A stretch of 9,036 nt of DNA from Nitrospira sp. (GCA_025361385.1 JANYAJ010000042.1:1-9036); one strand, 5' to 3'. Positions 1 through 5,901 are shown, counted from the first letter of the stretch. Notes: generated from the sequence alone by a model not told the origin. Made by a program: numbers and translations.

Positions 1-88
1 GGCTGGAGTCCGAGGCTAACGGTCGAAAGGCCGAAGGTCGGGGTACGGATCAGACGGTTCGAACGCTTCAGCCTTTTCCACTATTCCC

Positions 89-214
89 GCAGGATGCTCA
101 AAAGGCCGTCCAGCAAGGCCGCAGGCGAGTCGAAACCGGAGGCGTACCCTCTCGGGTACGTTGAGGATTTCGATGAGCCGAGAACGAAGCTGGCGGCCTG
201 TTTCAGCATCCTGC
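89..214. repeat. Palindromic intergenic repeat, copy 1 (MITE/REP-like)
   Basis: A 126-bp element bounded by perfect 10-bp inverted ends, GCAGGATGCT at 89-98 and AGCATCCTGC at 205-214. Further nested pairing is visible: AGGCCG-t-CCAGC near 102-114 with GCTGGCGGCCT near 189-199, TCGAAA at 130-135 with TTTCGA at 168-173, and a central hairpin GTACCC-TCTC-GGGTAC at 144-159. Most of the element can therefore fold as one long imperfect hairpin. It aligns along its whole length with 4680-4802. It carries no transposase. Its right end supplies the final base of the stop codon of the nitrilase-like gene. No flanking target duplication is obvious by eye. Confidence 0.85.
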
Positions 215-1011
215 TAGCGATAGAGGGATTCGCGGCGGTCACGAAGTAAATCGTTATAGGGAGTAAGAGCCTTGTTTCTCGCCTCGGCAGGATCGATCTC
301 GACAACATGGAGTTCTTGTTGGTCACGCGGCGCACGATGCAGAATGGCTCCACATGGAGCGACGATTTCGCTATTTCCGATAAAGGTCAACGGATCTTTG
401 CCGCCTCGCGCTTCGATCCCGATGCGATTACTCGTGACGGCAAACACTCGATTCTCTCGGCATCGAACCGGCATCGAGTCCGGGCAATCCGGCAACACGA
501 GGTTCGAGGGATGGCAGAGAATATCGGCTCCCTTAAGTGCCAATGTGCGAGCCGCCTCAGGATAGTACCAATCGAAACAGATCATCACGCCGATTTTAGC
601 TGAGCCGATATCCCACACCTGGAACCCCGTGTCGCCTGGCGCAAAGAATACCGTTTCTTCAAAAAACAGATGGGTCTTGCGATAACAGCCGATAAATCCG
701 GACGGACCGACGACCACGGCAGAGTTATAGCAGGCAGCCCCGGCGCGCTCCGGAAGACCGGCAACGATCACCATCCGTCGCCGCTTCGCAAGGTCGATCA
801 ACCGTTGCGTCGTTGGTCCATCCGGCACCGGCTCCGACAGCGCGAGCACTTCTTGTTGCGATACGAACTGATATCCGGAGGCACACAACTCAGGCAACAC
901 GATCAGATCGGCGTCAGCCTGATCGAGGGTCTCCACAATCGTATCGAGATTGCGCGAGACCTCGCCAAACGCTGGAGCGAACTGATAATACCCGACCCGC
1001 ATGATCGTCAT
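214..1011 (-). CDS. Carbon-nitrogen hydrolase (nitrilase superfamily amidohydrolase)
   Basis: This predicted cytoplasmic enzyme of 265 residues hydrolyses a non-peptide C-N bond of an amide or related substrate; the substrate cannot be read from the sequence. The superfamily's Glu-Lys-Cys triad is visible: E41 in LPELCASGY, K112 in CYRKTHLFFEE (with the accessory E119), and C145 in VMICFDWYYPEAAR. Length is normal for a single-domain member, with no fused glutamine or acyltransferase domain. The first ATG is at 1011. A second in-frame ATG at 1002 (MRVGYYQ) begins where family alignments usually begin and lies at better spacing from the G-run at 1012-1017, so it may be the true start. The gene is last on the minus-strand cluster and follows a terminator-like hairpin, so it may be expressed by readthrough or from an unseen promoter. 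Its TAG stop abuts a palindromic repeat. Omega-amidase-like or N-carbamoyl-hydrolase-like roles are possible alternatives. Confidence 0.92.
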   Translation of the reverse strand: MTIMRVGYYQFAPAFGEVSRNLDTIVETLDQADADLIVLPELCASGYQFVSQQEVLALSEPVPDGPTTQRLIDLAKRRRMVIVAGLPERAGAACYNSAVVVGPSGFIGCYRKTHLFFEETVFFAPGDTGFQVWDIGSAKIGVMICFDWYYPEAARTLALKGADILCHPSNLVLPDCPDSMPVRCRENRVFAVTSNRIGIEARGGKDPLTFIGNSEIVAPCGAILHRAPRDQQELHVVEIDPAEARNKALTPYNDLLRDRRESLYR

Positions 1012-1027
1012 GCCCCCCAGAACAGAA

Positions 1028-1049
1028 CGGGCAGGGTTGCCCCTGCCCG
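1028..1049 (-). terminator. Hairpin terminator after the SmbP-like gene
   Basis: A perfect 9-bp inverted repeat, CGGGCAGGG at 1028-1036 and CCCTGCCCG at 1041-1049, encloses a 4-nt loop. It lies 28 bp past the stop of the SmbP-like gene and 17 bp before the first ATG of the next gene. Read on the minus strand the stem is followed by TTCTGTTCTGGGG, a weak U-rich tail, so it may be a leaky or attenuating terminator. The plus-strand side has no T-run, which supports minus-strand orientation. Confidence 0.65.
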
Positions 1050-1077
1050 CTCGAAGAAAATCTCTAGCCGAAACGAC

Positions 1078-1425
1078 TTACTTCACTTCGGACAAATGGG
1101 TCACCGCACTCTCGGCATGTTGGGTGGCCACATCTGCGTGACCGGCCTTGCCATGGGCCACGGCTTCCTTAAGATGTTTGATGCCTTCATCCAGGTGCGG
1201 ATTCTTCACGCCGGCCGCCTCGGCATGCTTGAGGGCGCCCTCGGCATGCTGTACCAGAGCATCGGCATGCCCCTGCTTGCCATGCGCCACCGCTTCTTTG
1301 GCATGCTCCACCGCTTCATCCACATGTTTGTTATCGGCAAGGGCCAGCCCACTGAACAACGGGAAACCAACGAGTGCGGCAACCGCTGCAACGACCAATA
1401 CTCCGCCTTGGGCTTTCATTTTCAT
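1078..1425 (-). CDS. smbP: SmbP-like small periplasmic metal-binding protein
   Basis: The protein has 115 residues. Residues 1-30 form a Sec-type signal peptide (KMK, then a hydrophobic stretch, with a likely cut after GLALA at A30). The mature ~85 residues are helical and contain 12 histidines and no cysteine. They are two tandem copies with a period of 43 residues: H34/41/48/53/60/67 recur exactly as H77/84/91/96/103/110. Both copies carry the KEAVAHGK and GHAD blocks. This matches SmbP, first described in Nitrosomonas europaea as a copper- and other divalent-metal-binding four-helix periplasmic protein. The likely role is metal buffering or scavenging outside the inner membrane. The start is backed by a strong GAGGAGGA ribosome site at 1430-1437; M3 is a less likely alternative. 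It lies 92 bp after the rhodanese gene and may have its own promoter as well as readthrough. The symbol is assigned by resemblance only. Confidence 0.88.
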   Translation of the reverse strand: MKMKAQGGVLVVAAVAALVGFPLFSGLALADNKHVDEAVEHAKEAVAHGKQGHADALVQHAEGALKHAEAAGVKNPHLDEGIKHLKEAVAHGKAGHADVATQHAESAVTHLSEVK

Positions 1426-1492
1426 GGATTCCTCCTCAGTGGTTAAGATTCAATCAATGTGCGAAAGAGATCCGCAGTATCTTCGGTCCTTC

Positions 1493-1521
1493 ACCTTACA
1501 CAGCCGGTTTTTGACTGTCAA
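1493..1521 (-). promoter_or_regulatory. Possible sigma70-type promoter for the SmbP-like gene
   Basis: On the minus strand a perfect TTGACA (1521-1516) overlaps the TGA stop of the rhodanese gene. It is followed after 17 bp by TAAGGT (1498-1493), a weak -10 matching three of six consensus bases. The -35 lies in an 11-bp palindrome, TTGACTGTCAA at 1511-1521. Spacing is ideal but the -10 is poor, so this is tentative. It would give a 5' leader of about 60 nt. Confidence 0.35.
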
Positions 1522-2396
1522 GAAGCCCTGACTTGTGGATCGACGTTCAAGATGTGCTGCAATCCCTTGGCATCTTTTTCCACCGGGCAGGCAAAATCCC
1601 GGCTCCATTCCCACCAGGATCCCGGATAGTTACGCACATTGCGATAGCCCGCAAGCCTGAGAACAAAGTAGAGCCAGGCGGAACGGACGCCGCCGGTGCA
1701 ATAACAGATGACGGCTTGATCCTGCGAAAGACCTTTGTCGGCTAAGCTCTCCGTGATCGTCAGTAAATCTTTCAGCGTCGCATTCGGCTGAAGAAATCCC
1801 GTCCAGGCCAGGTGGATCGCCGAGGGAATGTGCCCGGGCCGCGGGATCCCCGACACTTCTTTCCCCAGATATTCTTCGAGGCTGCGCGCATCGACGATCA
1901 CGGTGCCAGGATGGGGCTGCTTCACGAGCTGCTTCAATTCATCTTTCGCGGCAATCACCGAAGCTACCGGCTTCACGGTAAACGTCCCCGGCTTGGGCGT
2001 GACGCACCCATGTTCGAACGGACGCTTCTCCTGCACCCACTTGACCCACCCGCCGTCGAGAATGCGTAGCCGCGTATGCCCAAGATATTCCAACATCCAG
2101 AACATGCGGCCTTCGTCACCCCAGTTGTCGAAGGGATTGGAATAGATCACCACATCGCTGTCCGGACTGATCCCCAGCGCGCGCATCTTTTGCTCCATGA
2201 ATACGCGATCGGGATTGAGCAACCCCTTCGGGACGGCCTGGGGATCGCTGTACTCATGCCAGGTCGAATGCACGGCGCCTGGAACATGGCCGCCGAACTC
2301 ATAGGCCGCCCGCCCACGCACATCGATAATCACCAGGCCGGGTTGTCCCAGGCTCTGCTGGAGGGTTTCGGTATCGATCAACAACGGGTGTGTCAT
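1518..2396 (-). CDS. Two-domain rhodanese sulfurtransferase
   Basis: The 292-residue protein has two rhodanese domains, the usual size of thiosulfate or 3-mercaptopyruvate sulfurtransferases. The N-terminal domain (about 5-130) has the fold signatures IIDVR, GHVPGAVH and LDGGW but no cysteine at the active-site loop position (VIYSNPF), as expected for the structural half. The C-terminal domain (about 150-275) has VDARSLEEY, GHIPSAIHL and the loop C231-Y-C233-T-G-G-V-R-S, where C233 is the persulfide-carrying cysteine. It should move sulfane sulfur to cyanide or another thiophilic acceptor; the CTGGVR loop does not decide between thiosulfate and mercaptopyruvate as donor. No signal peptide is seen, so it is probably cytoplasmic. 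The ATG at 2396 has AAAGGAA just upstream. It follows the cytochrome gene by 32 bp and is probably co-transcribed with it. Confidence 0.92.
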   Translation of the reverse strand: MTHPLLIDTETLQQSLGQPGLVIIDVRGRAAYEFGGHVPGAVHSTWHEYSDPQAVPKGLLNPDRVFMEQKMRALGISPDSDVVIYSNPFDNWGDEGRMFWMLEYLGHTRLRILDGGWVKWVQEKRPFEHGCVTPKPGTFTVKPVASVIAAKDELKQLVKQPHPGTVIVDARSLEEYLGKEVSGIPRPGHIPSAIHLAWTGFLQPNATLKDLLTITESLADKGLSQDQAVICYCTGGVRSAWLYFVLRLAGYRNVRNYPGSWWEWSRDFACPVEKDAKGLQHILNVDPQVRAS

Positions 2397-2416
2397 GTCA
2401 TTCCTTTTGTGGTGTG

Positions 2417-2490
2417 AGCTCTCAGCGATCAGCCCTCAGCTCCGGCCTTACAACTTAACCCCTCAGGCTGGCGGCTGGTTGCTGAGAGCT
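2417..2490. repeat. 17-bp inverted repeat spanning the cytochrome 3' end
   Basis: Arms AGCTCTCAGCGATCAGC (2417-2433) and GCTGGTTGCTGAGAGCT (2474-2490) are inverted copies with 15 of 17 matches, separated by 40 bp. The words CTCAGC and GATCAGC recur between and beside them. The left arm contains the cytochrome's TGA stop and the right arm lies inside its reading frame. The composition looks like a shuffled intergenic repeat rather than protein-coding sequence. It may also form a hairpin at the 3' end of the cytochrome message. Confidence 0.7.
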
Positions 2491-3715
2491 GATTGCTCTC
2501 ACTCAGTGACGCCGCCAGCGCACCGGACAGCGGAAACTCCCGCTCGTACACAATGAATCGATAGGGGTCGTTCCCCGTCAGTCCGTATTTAGTCTGCAAC
2601 ATCTCATGCTGCTTATCGCTCAGGATGTGGTACTGCACGCGAGTCTTTACTTTCAAGCCCTCTGCCTGCGCCGGAAGTTGGTACACGAACTGGTAGTCCC
2701 GGCTGGCCAAGGGCAACAGCCGGTTATCATACAACTCCACGATAGCCGGCTGCCAGAGGATCCAGCGGCCCATCGTCGACGTTTGCTGATCGAGGATCTT
2801 TCCCTGTTGATCTTCCACGGAAAACTCCACCGTGAAGTAGCGGTCGGGATCGCCCGTCGGAATCTTATGGCCGGCTCCTGCATTGATCAAGGTGAGCGTA
2901 AATCCGACGCGATCGCCCGGTTTGGGCGAAACGGTATCGGCCCGTACCTGTATTCCCACCGCCCGCTTCACCATATCGGGATCGTGCCCGCCGCGCCAGA
3001 GATGCTGGCGTCCACGCCGGATCGGACCATTCGTCGCCACCGGACGATCGATCTCGGGCATGTGGCAACTCTGGCAAATGAAGCCCCGCTCCTGCATGAA
3101 GAACTTGCCTTCATACTCCGCATAGGTCCCGCAAGGGCCTATGCGATAAAACTGCGCCGGGCCGGACACCACGTTATGACAACGCTGGCAGACCTGCGTG
3201 GTGCGAAAGTTCGGATCGAACTTGGTCGGATGCGGCGCGGCGGAATCTTCGAACGGGCCATAGATGACGCCGTCCCGCACATGGCACGCCGCGCAGGTGA
3301 CCGATTCTTTCTGATATTCAGGGTCGTAGTGGGGGTTAGGCTCCTGGACTGCCTTCTCCACCCGCCCCCGCGGAATCTCTTTCACCAATGTCGGCTGCTG
3401 ATTTTCCAACGGGGTGTGGCAGTTCAAGCAGACCCAAATATTCTTATCCTTTTTCCAGTAGGCCTGAAAGAACGGATCCTCATAGGCATGGGCATGGATA
3501 CTCGTCTTCCACTCATCGTAGATTTCGCGATGACATTGGCCGCAGGACTCGGCCTTCAGGCTCGTTAGACCCTCCGGAATCTGTTGAAGCGGAATCGCAT
3601 GGGCATATTCGTCGCGCAGCCCGAAAATCACGACCGGTTTCACTTCGGTGTAATACAGATACACGAGCAGACCGGCTAGAGCAGAACCGAGCAGAATTTT
3701 CACAAGGGTCTTCAT
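2429..3715 (-). CDS. Membrane-anchored pentaheme cytochrome c with C-terminal beta-rich domain
   Basis: This 428-residue protein is probably a periplasmic electron carrier or redox subunit. Residues 5-22 form an uncleaved-looking hydrophobic anchor (KILLGSALAGLLVYLYY). Five CxxCH c-type heme sites follow at C58, C96, C141, C176 and C214. The first, CGQCHREIYDEW with a following HAHA, resembles the c554/c'-type multiheme domain. A single extra C195 lies outside any motif. After the hemes, residues about 250-400 have alternating beta-strand character (PGDRVGFTLTLINAGAGHKIPTG), as in multiheme cytochromes with an immunoglobulin-like end domain. The physiological partner is unknown. The start ATG at 3715 overlaps the upstream deacetylase stop in an ATGA, implying translational coupling, and the rhodanese gene follows after 32 bp. 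The last ~24 residues (from SESNQLS) are low-complexity and encoded by repeat-like DNA, so the family end is probably near EREFPLSGALA. Confidence 0.9.
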   Translation of the reverse strand: MKTLVKILLGSALAGLLVYLYYTEVKPVVIFGLRDEYAHAIPLQQIPEGLTSLKAESCGQCHREIYDEWKTSIHAHAYEDPFFQAYWKKDKNIWVCLNCHTPLENQQPTLVKEIPRGRVEKAVQEPNPHYDPEYQKESVTCAACHVRDGVIYGPFEDSAAPHPTKFDPNFRTTQVCQRCHNVVSGPAQFYRIGPCGTYAEYEGKFFMQERGFICQSCHMPEIDRPVATNGPIRRGRQHLWRGGHDPDMVKRAVGIQVRADTVSPKPGDRVGFTLTLINAGAGHKIPTGDPDRYFTVEFSVEDQQGKILDQQTSTMGRWILWQPAIVELYDNRLLPLASRDYQFVYQLPAQAEGLKVKTRVQYHILSDKQHEMLQTKYGLTGNDPYRFIVYEREFPLSGALAASLSESNQLSATSRQPEGLSCKAGAEG

Positions 3716-4656
3716 GCGGCCAACAATGCCTGGATGTGGCGCTCGACCGACGCAGCCAAGGAGGTCAGATGATACCCGCCTTCGAGCGACGAGAGGATGC
3801 GCCCATGAGCATGGCGCGTGGCGATGCCGGCCACGATGCCGGTGAGATCCGCGTAGCCCTCTTCGGTCAGCCCCATGCTCGCAAGAGGATCGTCCCGATG
3901 CGCATCGAAGCCGGCTGAGATGATCACGAATTCCGGCTTGAAGGCATCGGCGGCCGGCACCAACGATTTCTGAAAGACGGCACGATACGCCTCATCGCCC
4001 TCACCCGCTTCCATCGGCACATTGATCGTAAACCCTTCGCCCGCCCCTCGGCCACGCTCCGTCGCGCGGCCCGTGCCAGGATAGTGCGGGTACTGATGTG
4101 TGCTGAAGAACAGCACGGAGGGATCGTCTTCAAAACTATGTTGCGTGCCGTTGCCATGGTGCACGTCCCAATCGACAATCAGTACGCGCGCGAGGCCATG
4201 TTTTTTCTGCACATAGCGCGCAGCGATCGCCACATTATTCAAGAGGCAGAAGCCCATCGCGTGCCCAGCCTCGGCATGATGCCCGGGCGGGCGCACGGCA
4301 CAAAAAACATGATCCACGTCTTTAGACATGATCGCATCGACCGCGGCCAGCGCCCCACCGGCCGCCAGATAGGCGGCAGTCAACGAACCGGGAGACATTG
4401 AGGTATCAGGATCGAGCGAGACTCTTCCATTCGTCGGGGCGTGGGTCTTCAGCATCGCAAGATAGGCGGGCTCATGGATCTGGGTAATCCATTCGTCTTC
4501 AGCCGCTCGTGGTTCAATCCTGGTCAGTCGGGCTGCTGTCCCGCTCTGTTCCAGCTGCTCCATAATGGCGCGTAGCCGATTGGGCGACTCAGGATGTCCT
4601 GCACCCATGTCATGGCCGAGATATGCCGGATGGTACACGAGACCTGTCTTACCCAT
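3712..4656 (-). CDS. Histone deacetylase family protein (AcuC/HdaH-like)
   Basis: The 314-residue enzyme of the arginase/deacetylase fold is a predicted zinc-dependent amidohydrolase removing acetyl or other acyl groups from lysine, polyamines or small molecules. All key residues are seen: the His pair H126-H127 in RPPGHHAEAGH, zinc ligands D164 and H166 in DWDVHHGNGT and D251 in SAGFDAHRDDP, and the transition-state tyrosine Y295 in LEGGYH. Length and motif order fit a complete class II-like bacterial member, and no signal peptide is present. The ATG at 4656 has a GGAG six bases upstream. It is the first gene of the minus-strand cluster and overlaps the cytochrome start by 4 bp. Symbols such as acuC would suggest acetoin catabolism, but no acu or acs genes are in view, so none is assigned. 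The substrate is unknown. Confidence 0.93.
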   Translation of the reverse strand: MGKTGLVYHPAYLGHDMGAGHPESPNRLRAIMEQLEQSGTAARLTRIEPRAAEDEWITQIHEPAYLAMLKTHAPTNGRVSLDPDTSMSPGSLTAAYLAAGGALAAVDAIMSKDVDHVFCAVRPPGHHAEAGHAMGFCLLNNVAIAARYVQKKHGLARVLIVDWDVHHGNGTQHSFEDDPSVLFFSTHQYPHYPGTGRATERGRGAGEGFTINVPMEAGEGDEAYRAVFQKSLVPAADAFKPEFVIISAGFDAHRDDPLASMGLTEEGYADLTGIVAGIATRHAHGRILSSLEGGYHLTSLAASVERHIQALLAA

Positions 4657-4679
4657 ACATGCTCCAGCTTACTTGTCCA

Positions 4680-4802
4680 GCAGGACGCTCAAAATGGCTG
4701 CCCAGTAAGGCCGCAGCGAGCGAAATGCCGAGGCGTACTCTCAGTACGTTGAGGCATTGAGCGACGCGAGAACGAAGCTGGCAGACTTTTTCAGCGTCCT
4801 GC
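4680..4802. repeat. Palindromic intergenic repeat, copy 2 (MITE/REP-like)
   Basis: This 123-bp element is homologous to 89-214. It has perfect 10-bp inverted ends GCAGGACGCT (4680-4689) and AGCGTCCTGC (4793-4802), an inner arm AATGCC (4724-4729) paired with GGCATT (4753-4758), and a central hairpin GTACT-CTC-AGTAC (4735-4747). Compared with copy 1, the ends differ by T to C on the left and A to G on the right, so pairing is kept. The element fills most of the 223-bp spacer between the deacetylase and the TPR gene. Any promoter of the deacetylase must lie in the element or on either side of it. Confidence 0.87.
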
Positions 4803-4879
4803 GGAATCGTAGCATGCAGGAAAGCGCATAGACAACGAGCGCTTGCCGCTGCTATCGTCACGCATACCTGGAGGAAGAC

Positions 4880-5197
4880 ATGGCAAATCGCCGCATCGAA
4901 CCGCTCAAAAAAGTCTTGGCCATTGATCCGAACGACGAGGTGGCTTGGTTTGGTCTCGGGAAAGCCTACATGGAAGACGAGAACTTCGAAGAAGCGGCCA
5001 AGGCCCTGCAACAATGCGTTATCGTGAAGCCCACCTACTCAGCCGCCTACTATGCCTTGGCCCAATCGCTCCAGAAGCTCGGTCGCATCGAGGAATGCCG
5101 AACCGTCTGCGCAACCGCCATCGATGTATCCACGAAAAACGGCGACATGATGGTGACAAAAAATCTCGAAATGCTCACAAGCTCGCTGCCTGCCTAA
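4880..5197 (+). CDS. Small TPR-repeat protein
   Basis: The 105-residue protein is made almost wholly of tetratricopeptide repeats. Residues about 19-52 (EVAWFGLGKAYMEDENFEEA then the ALQQCVIVKP end) and 53-86 (TYSAAYYALAQSLQKLGRIE onwards) each show the W/Y-LG-Y-A-P pattern of helix-turn-helix units, and residues 1-18 look like the second helix of a partial unit ending IDPND. No signal peptide or membrane segment is seen, so it is probably a cytoplasmic protein-protein interaction adaptor; the partner is unknown. The start is supported by GGAGGA five bases ahead of the ATG at 4880. It is a single-gene unit, divergent from the deacetylase and convergent with the next gene. Confidence 0.88.
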   Translation: MANRRIEPLKKVLAIDPNDEVAWFGLGKAYMEDENFEEAAKALQQCVIVKPTYSAAYYALAQSLQKLGRIEECRTVCATAIDVSTKNGDMMVTKNLEMLTSSLPA

Positions 5198-5272
5198 AAT
5201 TGGCATTCCCCTGAATTGGCCTTACACTTCCAGGATTTGGAGCCGAATCGGGATGACTGGCTCGCCATCCTG
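5198..5272. other. Convergent spacer, no clear terminator
   Basis: Seventy-five bases separate the stops of the TPR gene and the acidic-tail gene. The word AATTGGC occurs twice (near 5199 and 5214), and a weak GGATG...CATCC pairing lies near 5251-5270. Neither makes a convincing rho-independent terminator with a T-run. Confidence 0.4.
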
Positions 5273-5614
5273 CTAGACCGGTTCTGCGTCGTCATCATCG
5301 TCGTCATCCTCATCGGATGAGAGGCCGAGGGCTTCTGGTTGGCGCTTGGCAATTTCCTCGTACACTTCATCGAGCCAGCGGCTGGCACAGCCAAGAATCT
5401 CCCTGACTAACGGTTCCGGCTGGGCCGTGCGTTTGATGGTCCATTGGCACACATATTCCAACAGCACATCCCGTTCGAACCGCTCCGACGATTCCGTCGC
5501 CAGCGCGGTCATTTCGCCCAGCCCAGTTTTGAGAATATCCGCCACCATGTCGCGCCCGTAGGACGTGCTGGCAGTGACATATTGAACTGCCCGATTGAGT
5601 TCCTGGTCGGTCAT
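5273..5614 (-). CDS. Hypothetical protein with Asp-rich C-terminal tail
   Basis: The 113-residue protein was not recognised. Residues 1-95 look mostly alpha-helical and soluble (MTDQELNRAVQYVTASTSYG, then ERFERDVLLEYVCQWTIKR and REILGCASRWLDEVYEEIAKR), with two scattered cysteines and no CxxC. The end is strongly acidic: residues 101-109 are DEDDDDDDD, written with mixed GAT and GAC codons, so it is not a simple trinucleotide expansion. No signal peptide or membrane segment is seen. The ATG at 5614 has GGGAG five bases upstream, which together with codon-like composition supports a real gene. It stands alone on the minus strand between the TPR gene and the peptidase. Acidic tails of this kind can serve electrostatic binding or DNA mimicry, but nothing here shows which. 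Confidence 0.72.
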   Translation of the reverse strand: MTDQELNRAVQYVTASTSYGRDMVADILKTGLGEMTALATESSERFERDVLLEYVCQWTIKRTAQPEPLVREILGCASRWLDEVYEEIAKRQPEALGLSSDEDDDDDDDAEPV

Positions 5615-5719
5615 GAAGTCTCCCGTTACGCTTGTCGCATCATACCGAGAATGCGATCACGAGGGAAGATTCCCCTGCTCTCAGGCGAGAGAAAATTTAT
5701 CCAGCCACGGAGGCGAGAA

Positions 5720-5728
5720 TGGTATGAT
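5720..5728 (+). promoter_or_regulatory. Possible extended -10 promoter for the oligopeptidase
   Basis: TGGTATGAT at 5720-5728 is an extended -10 (TGn followed by TATGAT, five of six consensus bases). No good -35 is found 16-18 bp upstream, which extended -10 promoters tolerate. It would give a leader of about 165 nt containing the interleaved inverted repeats and the half repeat. Tentative. Confidence 0.35.
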
Positions 5729-5770
5729 CCTGGCCGGGCAAGCCCATACAAGACCGCAACTACAAAACTC

Positions 5771-5844
5771 GAGCGATGAACGTGGAACGCTGAAGGAAGA
5801 ATCGCTTTCTTGCTCATCGTTCATCGCTCACCGTTCAGCGTTCC
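5771..5844. repeat. Two interleaved perfect inverted repeats upstream of the oligopeptidase
   Basis: GAGCGATGAACG (5771-5782) pairs perfectly with CGTTCATCGCTC (5818-5829). GGAACGCTGAA (5784-5794) pairs perfectly with TTCAGCGTTCC (5834-5844). The order is arm 1, arm 2, arm 1', arm 2', so both stems together have the topology of an H-type pseudoknot. The words (GCGATGAACG, GAACGCTGAA) look like a shuffled intergenic repeat vocabulary, so a mobile-repeat origin is as likely as a structured RNA. Confidence 0.75.
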
Positions 5845-5846
5845 CC

Positions 5847-5871
5847 AGCTGGCGGACTTTCCCAGCATCCT
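5847..5871. repeat. Half copy (right end) of the palindromic repeat
   Basis: AGCTGGCGGACTTTCCCAGC and the following ATCCT match the right ends of both full elements (GCTGGCGGCCTGTTTCAGCATCCT at 189-212 and the equivalent at 4777-4800) with few changes. No matching left end GCAGGATGCT is seen upstream, where the interleaved inverted repeats begin instead. It ends about 30 bp before the oligopeptidase start, next to the ribosome site. Confidence 0.6.
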
Positions 5872-5901
5872 CTTTAAATCGAGACGAAGGAGATACGACC
5901 A

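Noticed and set aside
1..162. Plus-strand frames open from the window start (e.g. from base 3 to a TGA near 162, and from base 1 onward through the repeat).
   Set aside because: Both run through the palindromic repeat and their peptides are arginine-rich and resemble no family. Without upstream sequence a gene end cannot be supported.
81..353. A 90-codon minus-strand reading frame.
   Set aside because: It spans the repeat and overlaps the conserved C-terminal part of the nitrilase-like gene, so it is a shadow frame.
1206..1320. Repeated GGCATGC-type words that might be taken for a short tandem repeat or binding-site array.
   Set aside because: They encode the recurring alanine/histidine pattern of the SmbP-like protein and are explained by its internal duplication.
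670..1446. A long plus-strand reading frame of 258 codons opposite the nitrilase-like and SmbP-like genes.
   Set aside because: Both minus-strand genes have intact family motifs and ribosome sites, while the plus-strand product is a low-complexity shadow rich in Gly, His and Met.
2606..3568. A 320-codon plus-strand frame opposite the cytochrome.
   Set aside because: The minus strand has five CxxCH sites and a membrane anchor. The antisense frame shows no motif and comes from the high-GC codon pattern.
4822..4844. Short inverted repeat AAGCGC...GCGCTT upstream of the TPR gene.
   Set aside because: Six base pairs across an 11-bp gap with no promoter context is too weak to call an operator.
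5251..5275. GGATG...CATCCTGC at the end of the acidic-tail gene, resembling the end of the palindromic repeat.
   Set aside because: Only about eight bases match and no second end is present, so chance is the simpler reading.
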